Shown here: in pieces, positions 36,984 to 46,800 of the stretch
How the letters are laid out: the number at the start of each line of letters is the position of its first letter
Position numbering within the stretch: the stretch's first letter is position 1
Source of the DNA: Clavaria fumosa
Taxonomy: Eukaryota; Basidiomycota; Agaricomycetes; Agaricales; Clavariaceae
DNA: 64,000 bases
Assembly (NCBI GenBank): GCA_951802425.1
Contig: OX637796.1
Location: 3,844,001-3,908,000 of the forward strand
Direction: 5' to 3'
Made by a program: the position numbers and the translations under genes
Notes under the pieces: generated by a model
Seen by the model: the letters and a program-made list of their open reading frames with translations, nothing else
What the model was told of the DNA's origin: nothing
Database searches by the model: none

Positions 36984-37712
36984 ATGTCTGTTACCCACTT
37001 GTCCTCCGTCTCACATCTGGACGGCATTTTATCAAAATCCAAGGATAAATTAACGGTGCGGGACTTATGACCTACGCTTAGAGTCAATTTGACGTGTCTG
37101 AACACTCCTCCAGGTCATCGACTTTCACGCCACATGGTCTGGCTTTATTCATTCCATGTAATGACTCTTCTGAATAGACTTTGTCTCTGAATTCCTAGGT
37201 GTGGACCATGCCACGCCATAGCGCCAACATTTGATGCCCTTTCCAAACAATACCCAAATGTCAATTTCCTCAAGTGTGACGTGGACCAAGCCGCAGACAT
37301 CGCTTCAAAGTTTAGCGTTAGCGCAATGTAAGTCTTGGTCCTTGTAACTTCGAATATTCATAGGTTAAACGCAAATGCACCCTCAGGCCTACCTTCATTT
37401 TCCTCCAAGGGGACACGAAGGTGCATCAACTGCGGGGCGCAGACAAAGCGTAAGTCAAATCCAGATCCCGTGAGACGTGATCTCATCCTTTTCTCGTGTG
37501 ACAGAGGTTTGGAATCGAGCGTCCGGCGGTACGCTGGCAGTTCAGCTTCTGGCACAACTGCCTTCTCCGGACAAGGTCAGACGCTCGGTGGCAGTGATTC
37601 GTCTTCAGCAACGTCGACTCCAGTTGTAGAGAGTGTATATAAACTGGATCCCCAAGTTAAAGTGTTCCTGGGGCTCGTTGGCGTATATCTTGTGTTTTGG
37701 TACTTCCGCTAA
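36984..37712 (+). CDS. Thioredoxin-like protein with C-terminal membrane anchor
   Basis: The start at 36984 gives MSVTHLSSVSHLDGILSKSK. After a first intron comes VIDFHAT. A second intron splits the Trp codon of the active site, WCGPCH, which is therefore intact. The thioredoxin fold continues APTFDALSKQYPNVNFLKCD, VDQAADIASKFSVSAM, then PTFIFLQGDTKVHQLRGAD with the cis-Pro. A fourth intron leads to a Ser/Thr-rich linker of about 45 residues. The last ~20 residues (VKVFLGLVGVYLVFWYF) are one hydrophobic helix ending right before the stop at 37712. This architecture predicts a tail-anchored redox protein facing the cytosol, on the ER or the mitochondrial outer membrane. The membrane is not determinable from sequence alone. 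Confidence 0.88.
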
Positions 37713-37821
37713 TTTATCTCGGACGTGTATATCCGAGTGGTTTACAACGTGGATTGCATGCCAAACTTAATGTTACAGGTACAACGCGAATGGTTATTAG
37801 GTGCGCAGGACCACTATGAGG

Positions 37822-38836
37822 TTACCCTGCCAAAGAATGGTTAAAACTTGTGAGGAGAGGTGGGAGAACCGAAAACTGACAATTACCCCAACCAAGATTG
37901 TGAAAAGCGACACGCGCAGCTTCCTCTTTAGCACTTTTCTGATTTTTACCCTGTCCCTGTGAAACCTCCGAGCCATTGACTGTACATGGCATGTGGTTCA
38001 GTATACGGGCACATGAGAACACGGAGTCAAACGTACTGAGACACCGTGCTACCCAAATGGGCTGGTGAGCCTGACCACTTGACTCACACGAATAGGTAAT
38101 GGTCAGCCCCTTTTGTGAAGCAAGCTGATTGACGAATGCGAGCGTTGGCAGAAGGGATTTACTAAAATCAGTGGGGGTTGGCGAAGGTGCAGAACGGGTC
38201 GGAGCGGGCGAGGATGCCTGGGAAAATACACTGAAGGAGGGGGAGGCGGGGTGTGAATAGGGACGAGGCGAGGCAGGAGGAGTTGAGTCTTTGTAGACGG
38301 CACGATCGACCCAAGCCTGAACAGCCGCCTCTCCGCTTTGTGCGTAGACCGCCCCCATGTAGACGTTAAAGAGGAACAGAAGCTCCTATGAAAGGTATGA
38401 TGCAGACAGACGTTAGGGATGTCTACGAGACGGCTACGCACCTCTGGAGTGTCCACAGTGCTGGATGCACTCTCCGCAAATCGAAGTTTGCTTCTTAGAC
38501 CCTTCCCCACGACGATGTTTCTGATGTTGTCGTCATTAAAGAAATCCTTTCTTTCCTCCTGCGGGCGCACTTTCAATCCGTCGCCGGTGTGTAGGCAAGA
38601 CACAGGTCAAACTATACCGCAATTTGGTCTGCAGACAGCATTGGCCTCTTGCGAAACAGAGCCGAGGTCACTGCCATTTGCAAGGCGTGTATCCCAACCT
38701 CGCACAATCGCTCGTTTCCGCCATACTCACTATCCTGGTCAGAGGAGGTATGACGGAGCGAACTGTGGGTGAACACCTCTAACATGAGGTCACCGTTTAC
38801 CTTGGGGAGCGGAGCAATCATGCTGGAGATGATCAT
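37822..38836 (-). CDS. RNase III-like domain plus double-stranded RNA-binding domain protein (catalytic residues missing)
   Basis: The ATG at 38836 (MIISSMIAPLPKVNGDLMLE) starts an RNase III-like helical domain: VFTHSSLRHTSSD and NERLCEVGIHALQMAVTSAL, then after an intron KDFFNDDNIRNIVVGKGLRS and, after a second intron, ELLFLFNVYMGAVYAQSGEA. A proline/serine-rich linker leads to a dsRBD: FVNQLASQKGLTITYSCESS followed by SQGQGKNQKSAKEEAARVAF. In active RNase III the signature is ERLEFLGDA; here it reads ERLCEVGIH, so the Asp is missing, and the second acidic site is also replaced (FNVYMGAVY). It is probably a non-catalytic dsRNA-binding protein. Fungal mitoribosomal protein mL44/MRPL3 shares this architecture and is one alternative. 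The upstream start is uncertain, and the last ~20 codons could be altered by splicing. Confidence 0.72.
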
Positions 38837-39183
38837 CTGAGGACGAGGTGTGGGAGTAGCTGCGGAATTAAAGGAGTCGGATATAATTGAACACGTGATG
38901 GTCACACAAATCGGGCAGCTATACTGTCACGCGTGTCACGCTCGCGATGTCGTAAATCAGCACGGGAGGCCGTTCCGCAACCTGGACGACAATGCTTTGT
39001 TGTAGGGCAACCGACAATCCAATGATACCAATAATGTTGTTTGGCCCAGCTCCTGCAAGCGCTCCAATGTCTGTAGTGCACAAAATATAAGTGATAACTG
39101 ATGAAACTGTAAAGTCAAACATGTCGCCAAGTTCCTGGGATACGAGTTGGGCTCAAACTCCAACAGGTTTCTTCAAGTACCAG

Positions 39184-40384
39184 ATGGAGAGCATCTTCCC
39201 AAATCCTCGCCTTCACGAAGGCAAGATCGTCGTGCTTTCCGACTGGTTGGTGCCCCTCCTCGCCCTCAATGGAGTTGCTCATCTGGTCACCGTTCATAGG
39301 GATGGCACAATTACCACGTTTGACTCATTTGAATGTACGGTTTTTGGGAGGTGTACTCTTTTGCCATCATTGATCAAGCGCTTTCTTCGACTCTAGATAT
39401 GACAGACAATCTCGGATTCGGCAGAGACAAAAGACGAGCAGCTTATGAGGATGTGATGTTTGGAAAAGTTATATTCAGGTACGAATGATCCTGAACCCGC
39501 TTCAAAGGTATGACAGACATCCTATTGCAGAGATGTTGTTAAAGCAATGTGTGATAGTATTTCTGCGAACGGCCACTCTTTTGAGGAATGCAAGGAGCTC
39601 CTGAAGCAGAGTACTGTATTTCACTGTCAACCTAAATTATCCGTTGACCAGCCCTGCACTTGCCCTTTACACCAGATATTAAATTGGACTCTGGATTCGC
39701 AGACTTTTACCGGTGGTGTAGAACAAACAGTATCCCCTTTATTATTGTCTCTAGGTACTGCTTCGTTTTTTAGACTTCTGAAACCAGTTGGACTCATTTC
39801 GAGTCAACAGCGGGATTGAACAGCTCATCCGACACCTACTGGCGAACCTCCTTGGGGAAGATGAGGCGCGAGACGCTGACATCATTGCAAACGGTGTCAA
39901 GATCAAGGCTGACGGTCAATGGGAGATGGTATTTCGCCATCCAACAAGGTTAGTCATTAGTGCCTTTGCAATTATTGCTTCCTTAGCTCTTCCGAGCATC
40001 TAGTGACCATGGACATGACAAATCGCAGGCCATCCTGCCTTACCGTGCCCTCCCTGTTCCCCCCACCCTGATTTTCTTTGGTGATGGCATCTCTGGTACA
40101 TGTTTACTGTGATTTCTTTGTAGCATTTTTCTCAACCATACTTTTACAGACCTCTCTGCAGCGCGGCATTCTGACATCTTGTACGTCTTTACTTTAATCA
40201 GGACGCACTCCAGCTTTGCGAACCTGACATTCAATGCAGGTTTGTGAAGACAAATGACTCCAGTGACAATGACTTGGCAAAATATTGTGCCCGTGAGGGA
40301 ATCAAGCATGTCTTGTTCAATAACTTCTCGCAGGCTCTCCCAGTTGTTCGGTCGATCGTCGAGGATGGAAAGATATCCGTTTAG
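39184..40384 (+). CDS. HAD-superfamily phosphatase (phosphoserine phosphatase-like)
   Basis: Rebuilt from about seven exons. The ATG at 39184 gives MESIFPNPRLHEGKIVVLSD. Splicing completes motif I as SDWDGTITTFDSFE, whose two Asp are the nucleophile and the acid/base. It continues YMTDNLGFGRDKRRAAYEDV and NGHSFEECKELLKQ. Motif II lies at IPFIIVSSGIEQLIRHLLAN, then RHPTSDHGHDKSQAILPY carries the Lys. Motif III/IV is LIFFGDGISDLSAARHSDIL, the metal-binding DG.SD. The C-terminus is LAKYCAREGIKHVLFNNFSQ, ending at 40384. Fungal relatives are annotated as phosphoserine phosphatase-like or Pho-type hydrolases with uncertain substrate. Motif I has Trp where Phe is usual. Confidence 0.85.
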
Positions 40385-40831
40385 AATGAATAGTATCAAG
40401 TGTGTACCTTAGACTAGAAATCTGCGCGATATAACATGTCACGTGTCAGGGTGTAGGTCAAAGCGTCGTGTTGCCCATTCATGGTAAGTTAGTTATGAAT
40501 CTCATATCGCCTTTGCCAAAGGCCTGCGTAGATGGATTGTATGACCGACAATGATGCTCTACAACAGACAATGTGGGAAGGCTGATGGTCTCCATGGTGG
40601 TAGACTCGCATCCGGATAAGAATCCTAGGTAAGACGAAGCGATCACGGTGCCAGCGATCGCGCTTGATGAGGTAAGTCCGCATCGTCTTCACCTTCTCTG
40701 TACTTTGAAGTGTACTCCCTCCTTCTCGTGCCGATCCCGTCGCTTTCTTTCTTGTTTCTTTCCCGCCACCCATCAACCGTATTGTCTCCTCGTCCTTTGC
40801 ATCCAATTCGTTCTTTATTCTCCTATTCGCA
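40385..40831. other. Intergenic region upstream of the DUF6533 gene
   Basis: A 447-bp gap between tandem plus-strand genes. Positions about 40690-40830 are strongly pyrimidine-rich on the plus strand (CTTTCTTTCTTGTTTC and similar), which is common just upstream of fungal start codons. No coding or RNA feature was recognised. Confidence 0.5.
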
Positions 40832-43800
40832 ATGGATACAGTTACGGCTCTCACGACAGCGCAACATTTTATTTTCGTGTGCGTCGTTAATCTACTTGTC
40901 TTGGCCATATCGTTGCTCAGTCCTTTCTCCATTGGCAGCACCCAAGTGTATTTTTGTTGTACGAACTTTCCTATTTCTCCATGAGGCGAAATATTCACTG
41001 ACTTGACTTCCATATTGTAGCTATGTGTAAGTTAACTTGAGCCATCTCAATCGCTTTTTTTGGGTAACGTGCTCCTAGATGCCGTCGTTCTGTGGGATTG
41101 GATCACAAGTCTTCCCAGAGAATGGCGCTATGTCAGTCTTATTTCTATTTCGTCCTCCTAACACTCAAAATTTGTGTGCTAGGTGTGGAAGACCCATTGG
41201 ACGCCAGTCAAATTCTCATATCTCTTCTGCCGGTGCGCATACAATTTGAAAAGTTTGATGATAAATGGTCTGTATGAAGGACCAAACTGGACAAAATTCA
41301 TATCTTTGGTAAATTATGCTTCCAGACATGCATGCACACATGTGTGCATGCATGGACATGCATGGACATGTATGTACACACATGTCCATCTGTGTACATG
41401 TGTGCCCATTCATTTACATGCATGGGCATGAGCATCCATGAATGTGCATATGTGTCCATGCATGGGCACATGTGTCAATATTGGCCCTGTGTGTGCAAAT
41501 GTATGCTAATATATGTGCAAGCTTATGCTGATTTGTGCAGAATTATGCTATTATATGTGCAAGCCTATGCAAATTTGTGCAGAATTATGCTATTATATGT
41601 GCAAGCCTATGCAAATTTGTGCAGAATTATGCTAATTTATGTGCAAGCTTATGCTGATTTGTGCAGAATTATGCTGATGTATGTGCAAGCCTATGCAAAT
41701 TTGTGCAGAATTATGCTAATTTATGTGCAAGCTTATGCTGATTTGTGCAGAATTATGCTATTATATGTGCAAGCCTATGCAAATTTGTGCAGAATTATGC
41801 TAATGTATGTGCAAGCCTATGCATATTTGTGCAAGCTTATGCTAATATATGTGCAAGCTTATGCAAATGTGTGCAGAATTATGCTAATATATGTGCAAGC
41901 TTATGCAAATGTGTGCAGAATTATGCTAATATATGTGCAAGCTTATGCCAATTTGTGCAGAATTATGCTAATATACATGCAAGCTTATGCCAATTTGTGC
42001 AGGATTATGTGTGCAAGCTTATGCCAATTTGTTGTCAAGAGTAGGTCAATTAAACCAGTTAATAATGTATACAATGGCAAGGAGGGGGCATAGCAGTAAT
42101 TCCAACAATGGGCAGGAATCCTGCATTTTGGTCATGTTGCCAATGAGTGGCAGGGATGCAACTGGATGAGGTAGGGGATGGTCAAGGTAGCATGACAGAG
42201 GGGTTTGACCCAGACACTGCACAAGAGGGTGGCTGCTGTGTGATACCCAGCCAAGTACTTAGGTGGCTCTTGACAGAGATCCTTATGCATATGTGGGTAA
42301 TTGAGTTTATGTTATATAGTATGTTGTAGTATTTACTACTTCAAGGATTATATACTGAAGAATTATCAGAAGTGGAATAGTACCAAAGAAGATCTACAAA
42401 GAAGAAAATGCAAGACAAATAATAAGGAAATTGCCCAGAGACATGTTTCAGCCACCATATTGATACCCTAAAACCTAACATCATTGAGGCATATGCACTA
42501 ACTTGTCTAGAGACCACCCTGCAAATCCTAAAGCAACTCCTGAACAATGCCTGAGCAACAGCAAGGCAAGCAGCAATTGTCAGAATTATGGATTGCACTT
42601 GGAATTGCCATTTGTTGGTCAGACGTAATTGCCAAGTGTCAGAATTCAACTATTGTCAGGATCACTTATGTAAGTGGTCATGGAATGGTTACTAAAGAGT
42701 TGTGGGAAGATCATGGATTAGTCATGTGATCCAGACAGGAGCCAGATTACATAATCTCCAGGTCACATGACCCAGGCCTTTAGCACATCACATAACACAT
42801 GGGGCCTGAGTGTGGGAATGCTGGCAAGCGCTGGGGTTCCTGCTATATATACTTTTGCTTTTTCCCAGGAGCTATGAGATTTGGCTATATGGATTGACCA
42901 GGGGCACTGGGAGTATGAGAGCAAGACCCAATGAGCTCAATTCCACACCAACCCACCTGCCCCTCATCTACCTGCCCAACAAGGCAGAAACTGCAACCTT
43001 ACCCCACCACTGGTAACAATCTCATGATACCCAGACCAGCTGCAGGAACCCCCACAACCCCACCACAACCCATTAATCCACCTTGCCTGCCAGCTGGACC
43101 TGAACCTGCCTTACATTGTGCTTAGTGATGAGGAATGAGAAGGATGCCATCAGGGAAACCTTTGTTTGAGATGTGGGAAGCCAGGACATTAAAGTGCTGC
43201 ATGCCCTGACCAAAGAGTAGCAGGATGAGCCATCTTCACATTGGAAGAAGGAGAGGAAGATCTTCAGGAGGCTTACAAAGTTGAGAAAGAAGTCAAAGAG
43301 GATGTGGATGACCTGCATGAAGAGTTAAATGAGGAAGCAACTCAAGAACTTCCAGGGGAACTCTGAGTCACAACAACAAACCAACCCCCATACTCATGTG
43401 GGCCACAACTAATTCCTCCTCTCTTCAGTTTCCTCACAACTTTTCTAATACACCTATTGCCTCCCAGTCCTCCCAATCCTTCCTCATAAAGACAAAAATT
43501 GCACCACATCCACCTGTACCTGCTTGAAGTTGCTAAGTTCCTGCATGGCCAAGGCTTGGTCCTTGATGGGAGAGAAGGCCTCTCTCATTCGAGCTTCGAA
43601 CGTGGCCCAAATTACAAGCTTGCCTCCTTCTTCTAGTAGCACATTCACAGCTTGATTTGCCCATTCTGTGGCATATCCTTCTGTCATGTGGCTTAAGCAG
43701 AAGACTACCTTGTGGAAGTCCATCAGGTACTTGGCCTCATTTACTTGGAATTCCAGATGCAGGCTTCTCAAAAAGGTCTGGAACTCCTCCCTCTTTCCAG

Positions 43801-46800
43801 AGTACGTGGTGATCTTTAGGGAGAACATGGCAGGGGCGAGGGGTGGTGCTGGTTCTGGTGCAGGTGCGGTGTCTGCCATGTCTTAGTCAGGTTGTAGGTA
43901 GATTCAAGGGGGTTCTGCAAAAATGTCGATACGTAGCCTATCTTCTAGGCTGAGAAAGGTGAGGTTGGTTTGGGCATGTGCAGAGCAGTGTGGCACTTCT
44001 GGTACTGGGTCTGTCTGAACCCCAACGGAGTAATGGGTAAGTTCTTCAAGAGTGCTTTGGTAGTCGCTTTCACTAGAAAAGCTTTCAAGATCTTTGTCCC
44101 CTCATAGGAGCTCAGTAAGTTCATCTTTGTTTCTTTGTTTCTCAGCTAAAACATCTAGCTGTTCCAGCAGGTTGCATCAGAAAGTACACCACTCGATGGA
44201 ATGTTTGTGGGACAAAGGGTTGTTTTGGAATGGATCTTCTCATGTAAAGATCCTCTTGCTGGCAAAATGGCATTGGAACAATAATGCAGTTACTTCTGAA
44301 TGTCTCAGGTAGTGGAAGTCACCATAGCTTCCTCCAGGCATATTCGGCAGTGTCAGTTGTTCAAAGTCAGTCTCAATATCTAGTCCCAGGAGAGCCTTTC
44401 TCCTGACAGATCATTCATACACTGTCCAAAAGTGCGCCAGTCTGTCTTCTTGGGATACACGAGTCTTGCTTCGACTTGGGCAGGGTGGAGAGTGCCTAGG
44501 TCCAAAGAGGTAGGCAGTGGGAAAGGTTGTTACTTGTCACAAAGAGCAATGTGACTTCTGTGCATTTGAGGGAACCTGGTTCGTGGCTTGGCCAAATTGA
44601 AGTGCAAGGTTGTATTGGAAGAGGAGTCACAACCTAAGGAGACTACACTACAAGAGTCCATGTTTATATAGTGTGTAATGTGAGGTATGAGTCATAATCG
44701 GAAAGGGGGCAGTGCATTGCATGAGTCATACATGTGGGATACACAAGGGACCGGCGAGGCAGCACTGCATGGGGTGGTGACAAGGAAAAGGAGGTGGGAG
44801 CATGTGGGTAGGGGCAGGGGTGGTGGTGACGGCATGAGAGGCAGTGTGGTTGGGGGAGTCACGTGGAGTAAGAAGGGGTGGGAATTCTTACACATGTACT
44901 TGGCCATCAGCAAAGCTTCCTCTCATAGCTGTTTCCTTCTTGGACAACTTGCCAAACAGTGTTCTGGTTAATCCCTTGCCTAGGCCATGGTTATTCATTT
45001 CTACTTGTCATGCCATGTAAAATACAGTGTATAATTACAATATGCAAATGATTCATACAGCCCATTGGTGCTTCTGGGTGTAATCAGCCCACATTGCCTG
45101 TGCAATTGCAATGTCAAGGACAATGAGGATGAAAGCTAAGAAATGTTTAGGAACAAGAGATGATAATATTTGAACTGAGGACCAGGGAAATACATGTGGG
45201 ATCTTATACTGCAACGATAGAAGTATACATGTAGGAGCACTCTGAAACATAGTATATGTATCAAATTTCAAGGAGGGTTTCACCACTCATGCCTAAGTTC
45301 ATTAGGCCATACCCAATCCTGTCAAGTACACCAGAGTCATCTGTAGGTCTGCACATATATTAGCATAAGCTTGCACAAATTGGCATAAGCCTGCACATCT
45401 AATAGCATAATTCTGCACAAATTGACATAAGCTTGCACATACATTAGCATAATTCTGCACAAATTTGCATAGGCTTGCACATATAATAGCATAATTCTGC
45501 ACAAATTTGCATAGGCTTGCACATGTAATAGCATAATTCTGCACAAATTTGCATAGGCTTGCACATACATCAGCATAATTCTGCACAAATCAGCATAAGC
45601 TTGCACATAAATTAGCATAATTCTGCACAAATTTGCATAGGCTTGCACATATAATAGCATAATTCTGCACAAATTTGCATAGGCTTGCACATACATCAGC
45701 ATAATTCTGCACAAATCAGCATAAGCTTGCACATAAATTAGCATAATTCTGCACAAATTTGCATAGGCTTGCACATATAATAGCATAATTCTGCACAAAT
45801 CAGCATAAGCTTGCACATATATTAGCATACATTTGCACACACTGGGCCAATATTGACACATGTGCCTATGCATGGACACATATGCACATTCATGGATGCT
45901 CATGCCCATGCATGTAAATGAATGGGCACACATGTACACAGATGGACATGTGTGTACATACATGTCCATGCATGTCCATACATGCACACATGTGTGCATG
46001 CATGTCTGGAAGCATAATTTACCAAAGATATGAATTTTGTCCAGTTTGGTCCTTCATAGGTCTGACCTACTATCGCAGTTATTGGGTGATTTCAGTCGTT
46101 CCGTACCTCCTTTACTGTTTCGTGGTGGATCACCCAAGGGAGGTCTGCGAGAGAATTTATCGGGTATCCACTTTTCTTGTCACAGGCGTGGTTTATTTCA
46201 ACAGCGCTGTCCGCAGATTCCAGTAGCGCTCGCAATGTGGAATCAAGTGGGCTCAGAATGTATGTTACCAATCTCTTTCATCCTCTTCACGCACTTACGC
46301 TGGCAAGCAAGCTGTTCTCTTGATACGCACATATGCATTCTTCAACCGCAACGTTTACATCCTCATGTTTCTCATCACCGCCATGACCGGGGTTGTAGCC
46401 TACCAGCTTTACGTGGATACCTCTCAGATGCTCTGTAAGGCTGAAACATTTGTGTCGGCGTGGATACTCATGCAGCGTTCAGTACTGCCGTTCGTTAAAC
46501 CTCCCTTTGTATGCGCATTAATCATTTGGTAATGAAAAGTGAGGATCTAACCGCAACGATCTTTTTTAGGAGAACGGGCCGTGCCTTCCCATGGCGAAAC
46601 CTCATTCTGCACATCTCCTCGGTTCGTTTCATATGTAATCGTATGATCTATGCTTACTTCCGTTTCCCAGGGTTTTTTGTAAGCGTATTACGTATCCTTT
46701 GAATGGGATCGGGGGTCATGTCCACATTAATCAGATCGCACCACTCCTTTTCGACACCCTCGTGACAGTCATGACCGTTTTGAAAGCCTTCACTATCCGT

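Larger units (their letters stand above)
41273..46058. mobile_element. Foldback-like transposable element, 4,786 bp, inserted in an intron
   Basis: Both ends start with the same sequence in inverted orientation: TATGAAGGACCAAACTGGAC, continuing identically through the segment ending near TGCTTCCAGACATGCATGC. The inverted arms (about 41273-42030 and 45340-46058) are made mostly of 42-bp tandem units plus a CATG-rich segment, the organisation that defines foldback elements. A 6-bp target duplication GGTCTG flanks it. The roughly 3.3-kb middle holds an LTR-like segment, a gag zinc-knuckle remnant, a gag-like ORF and a decayed ORF. No transposase with a recognisable catalytic motif is visible, so it is probably non-autonomous. 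It cannot be assigned to a known superfamily by sequence inspection alone. Confidence 0.85.

Noticed and set aside
39121..39183. Upstream ATG at 39121 as the start of the HAD phosphatase
   Set aside because: It would add about 20 residues with no resemblance to the family; the ATG at 39184 places the motif I Asp at the usual distance from the N-terminus. Not fully excluded.
41332..42093. Long plus-strand ORF of about 250 residues in the left arm with a 14-residue repeat (QAYANLCRIMLIYV-like)
   Set aside because: It is a by-product of 42-bp tandem units, which keep several frames open at once; the same array in inverted form gives a similar ORF at 45337-45999. Composition follows the DNA repeat, not a protein family.
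44687..44971. Plus-strand 94-codon open frame inside the element
   Set aside because: Gly/Arg/Trp-biased composition from G-rich DNA, no family match; the equal-sized frame on the other strand is just as open.
41273..46058. CRISPR array or centromeric satellite as an explanation of the 42-bp repeats
   Set aside because: Units are contiguous without spacers, are mirrored in inverted arms, and are bounded by a target-site duplication inside a eukaryotic gene intron.
41273..46058. Disruption (pseudogene) of the DUF6533 gene by the element
   Set aside because: The insertion lies between 41232 and 46079, where donor, branch-like site and acceptor remain, and the coding frame is open on both sides.
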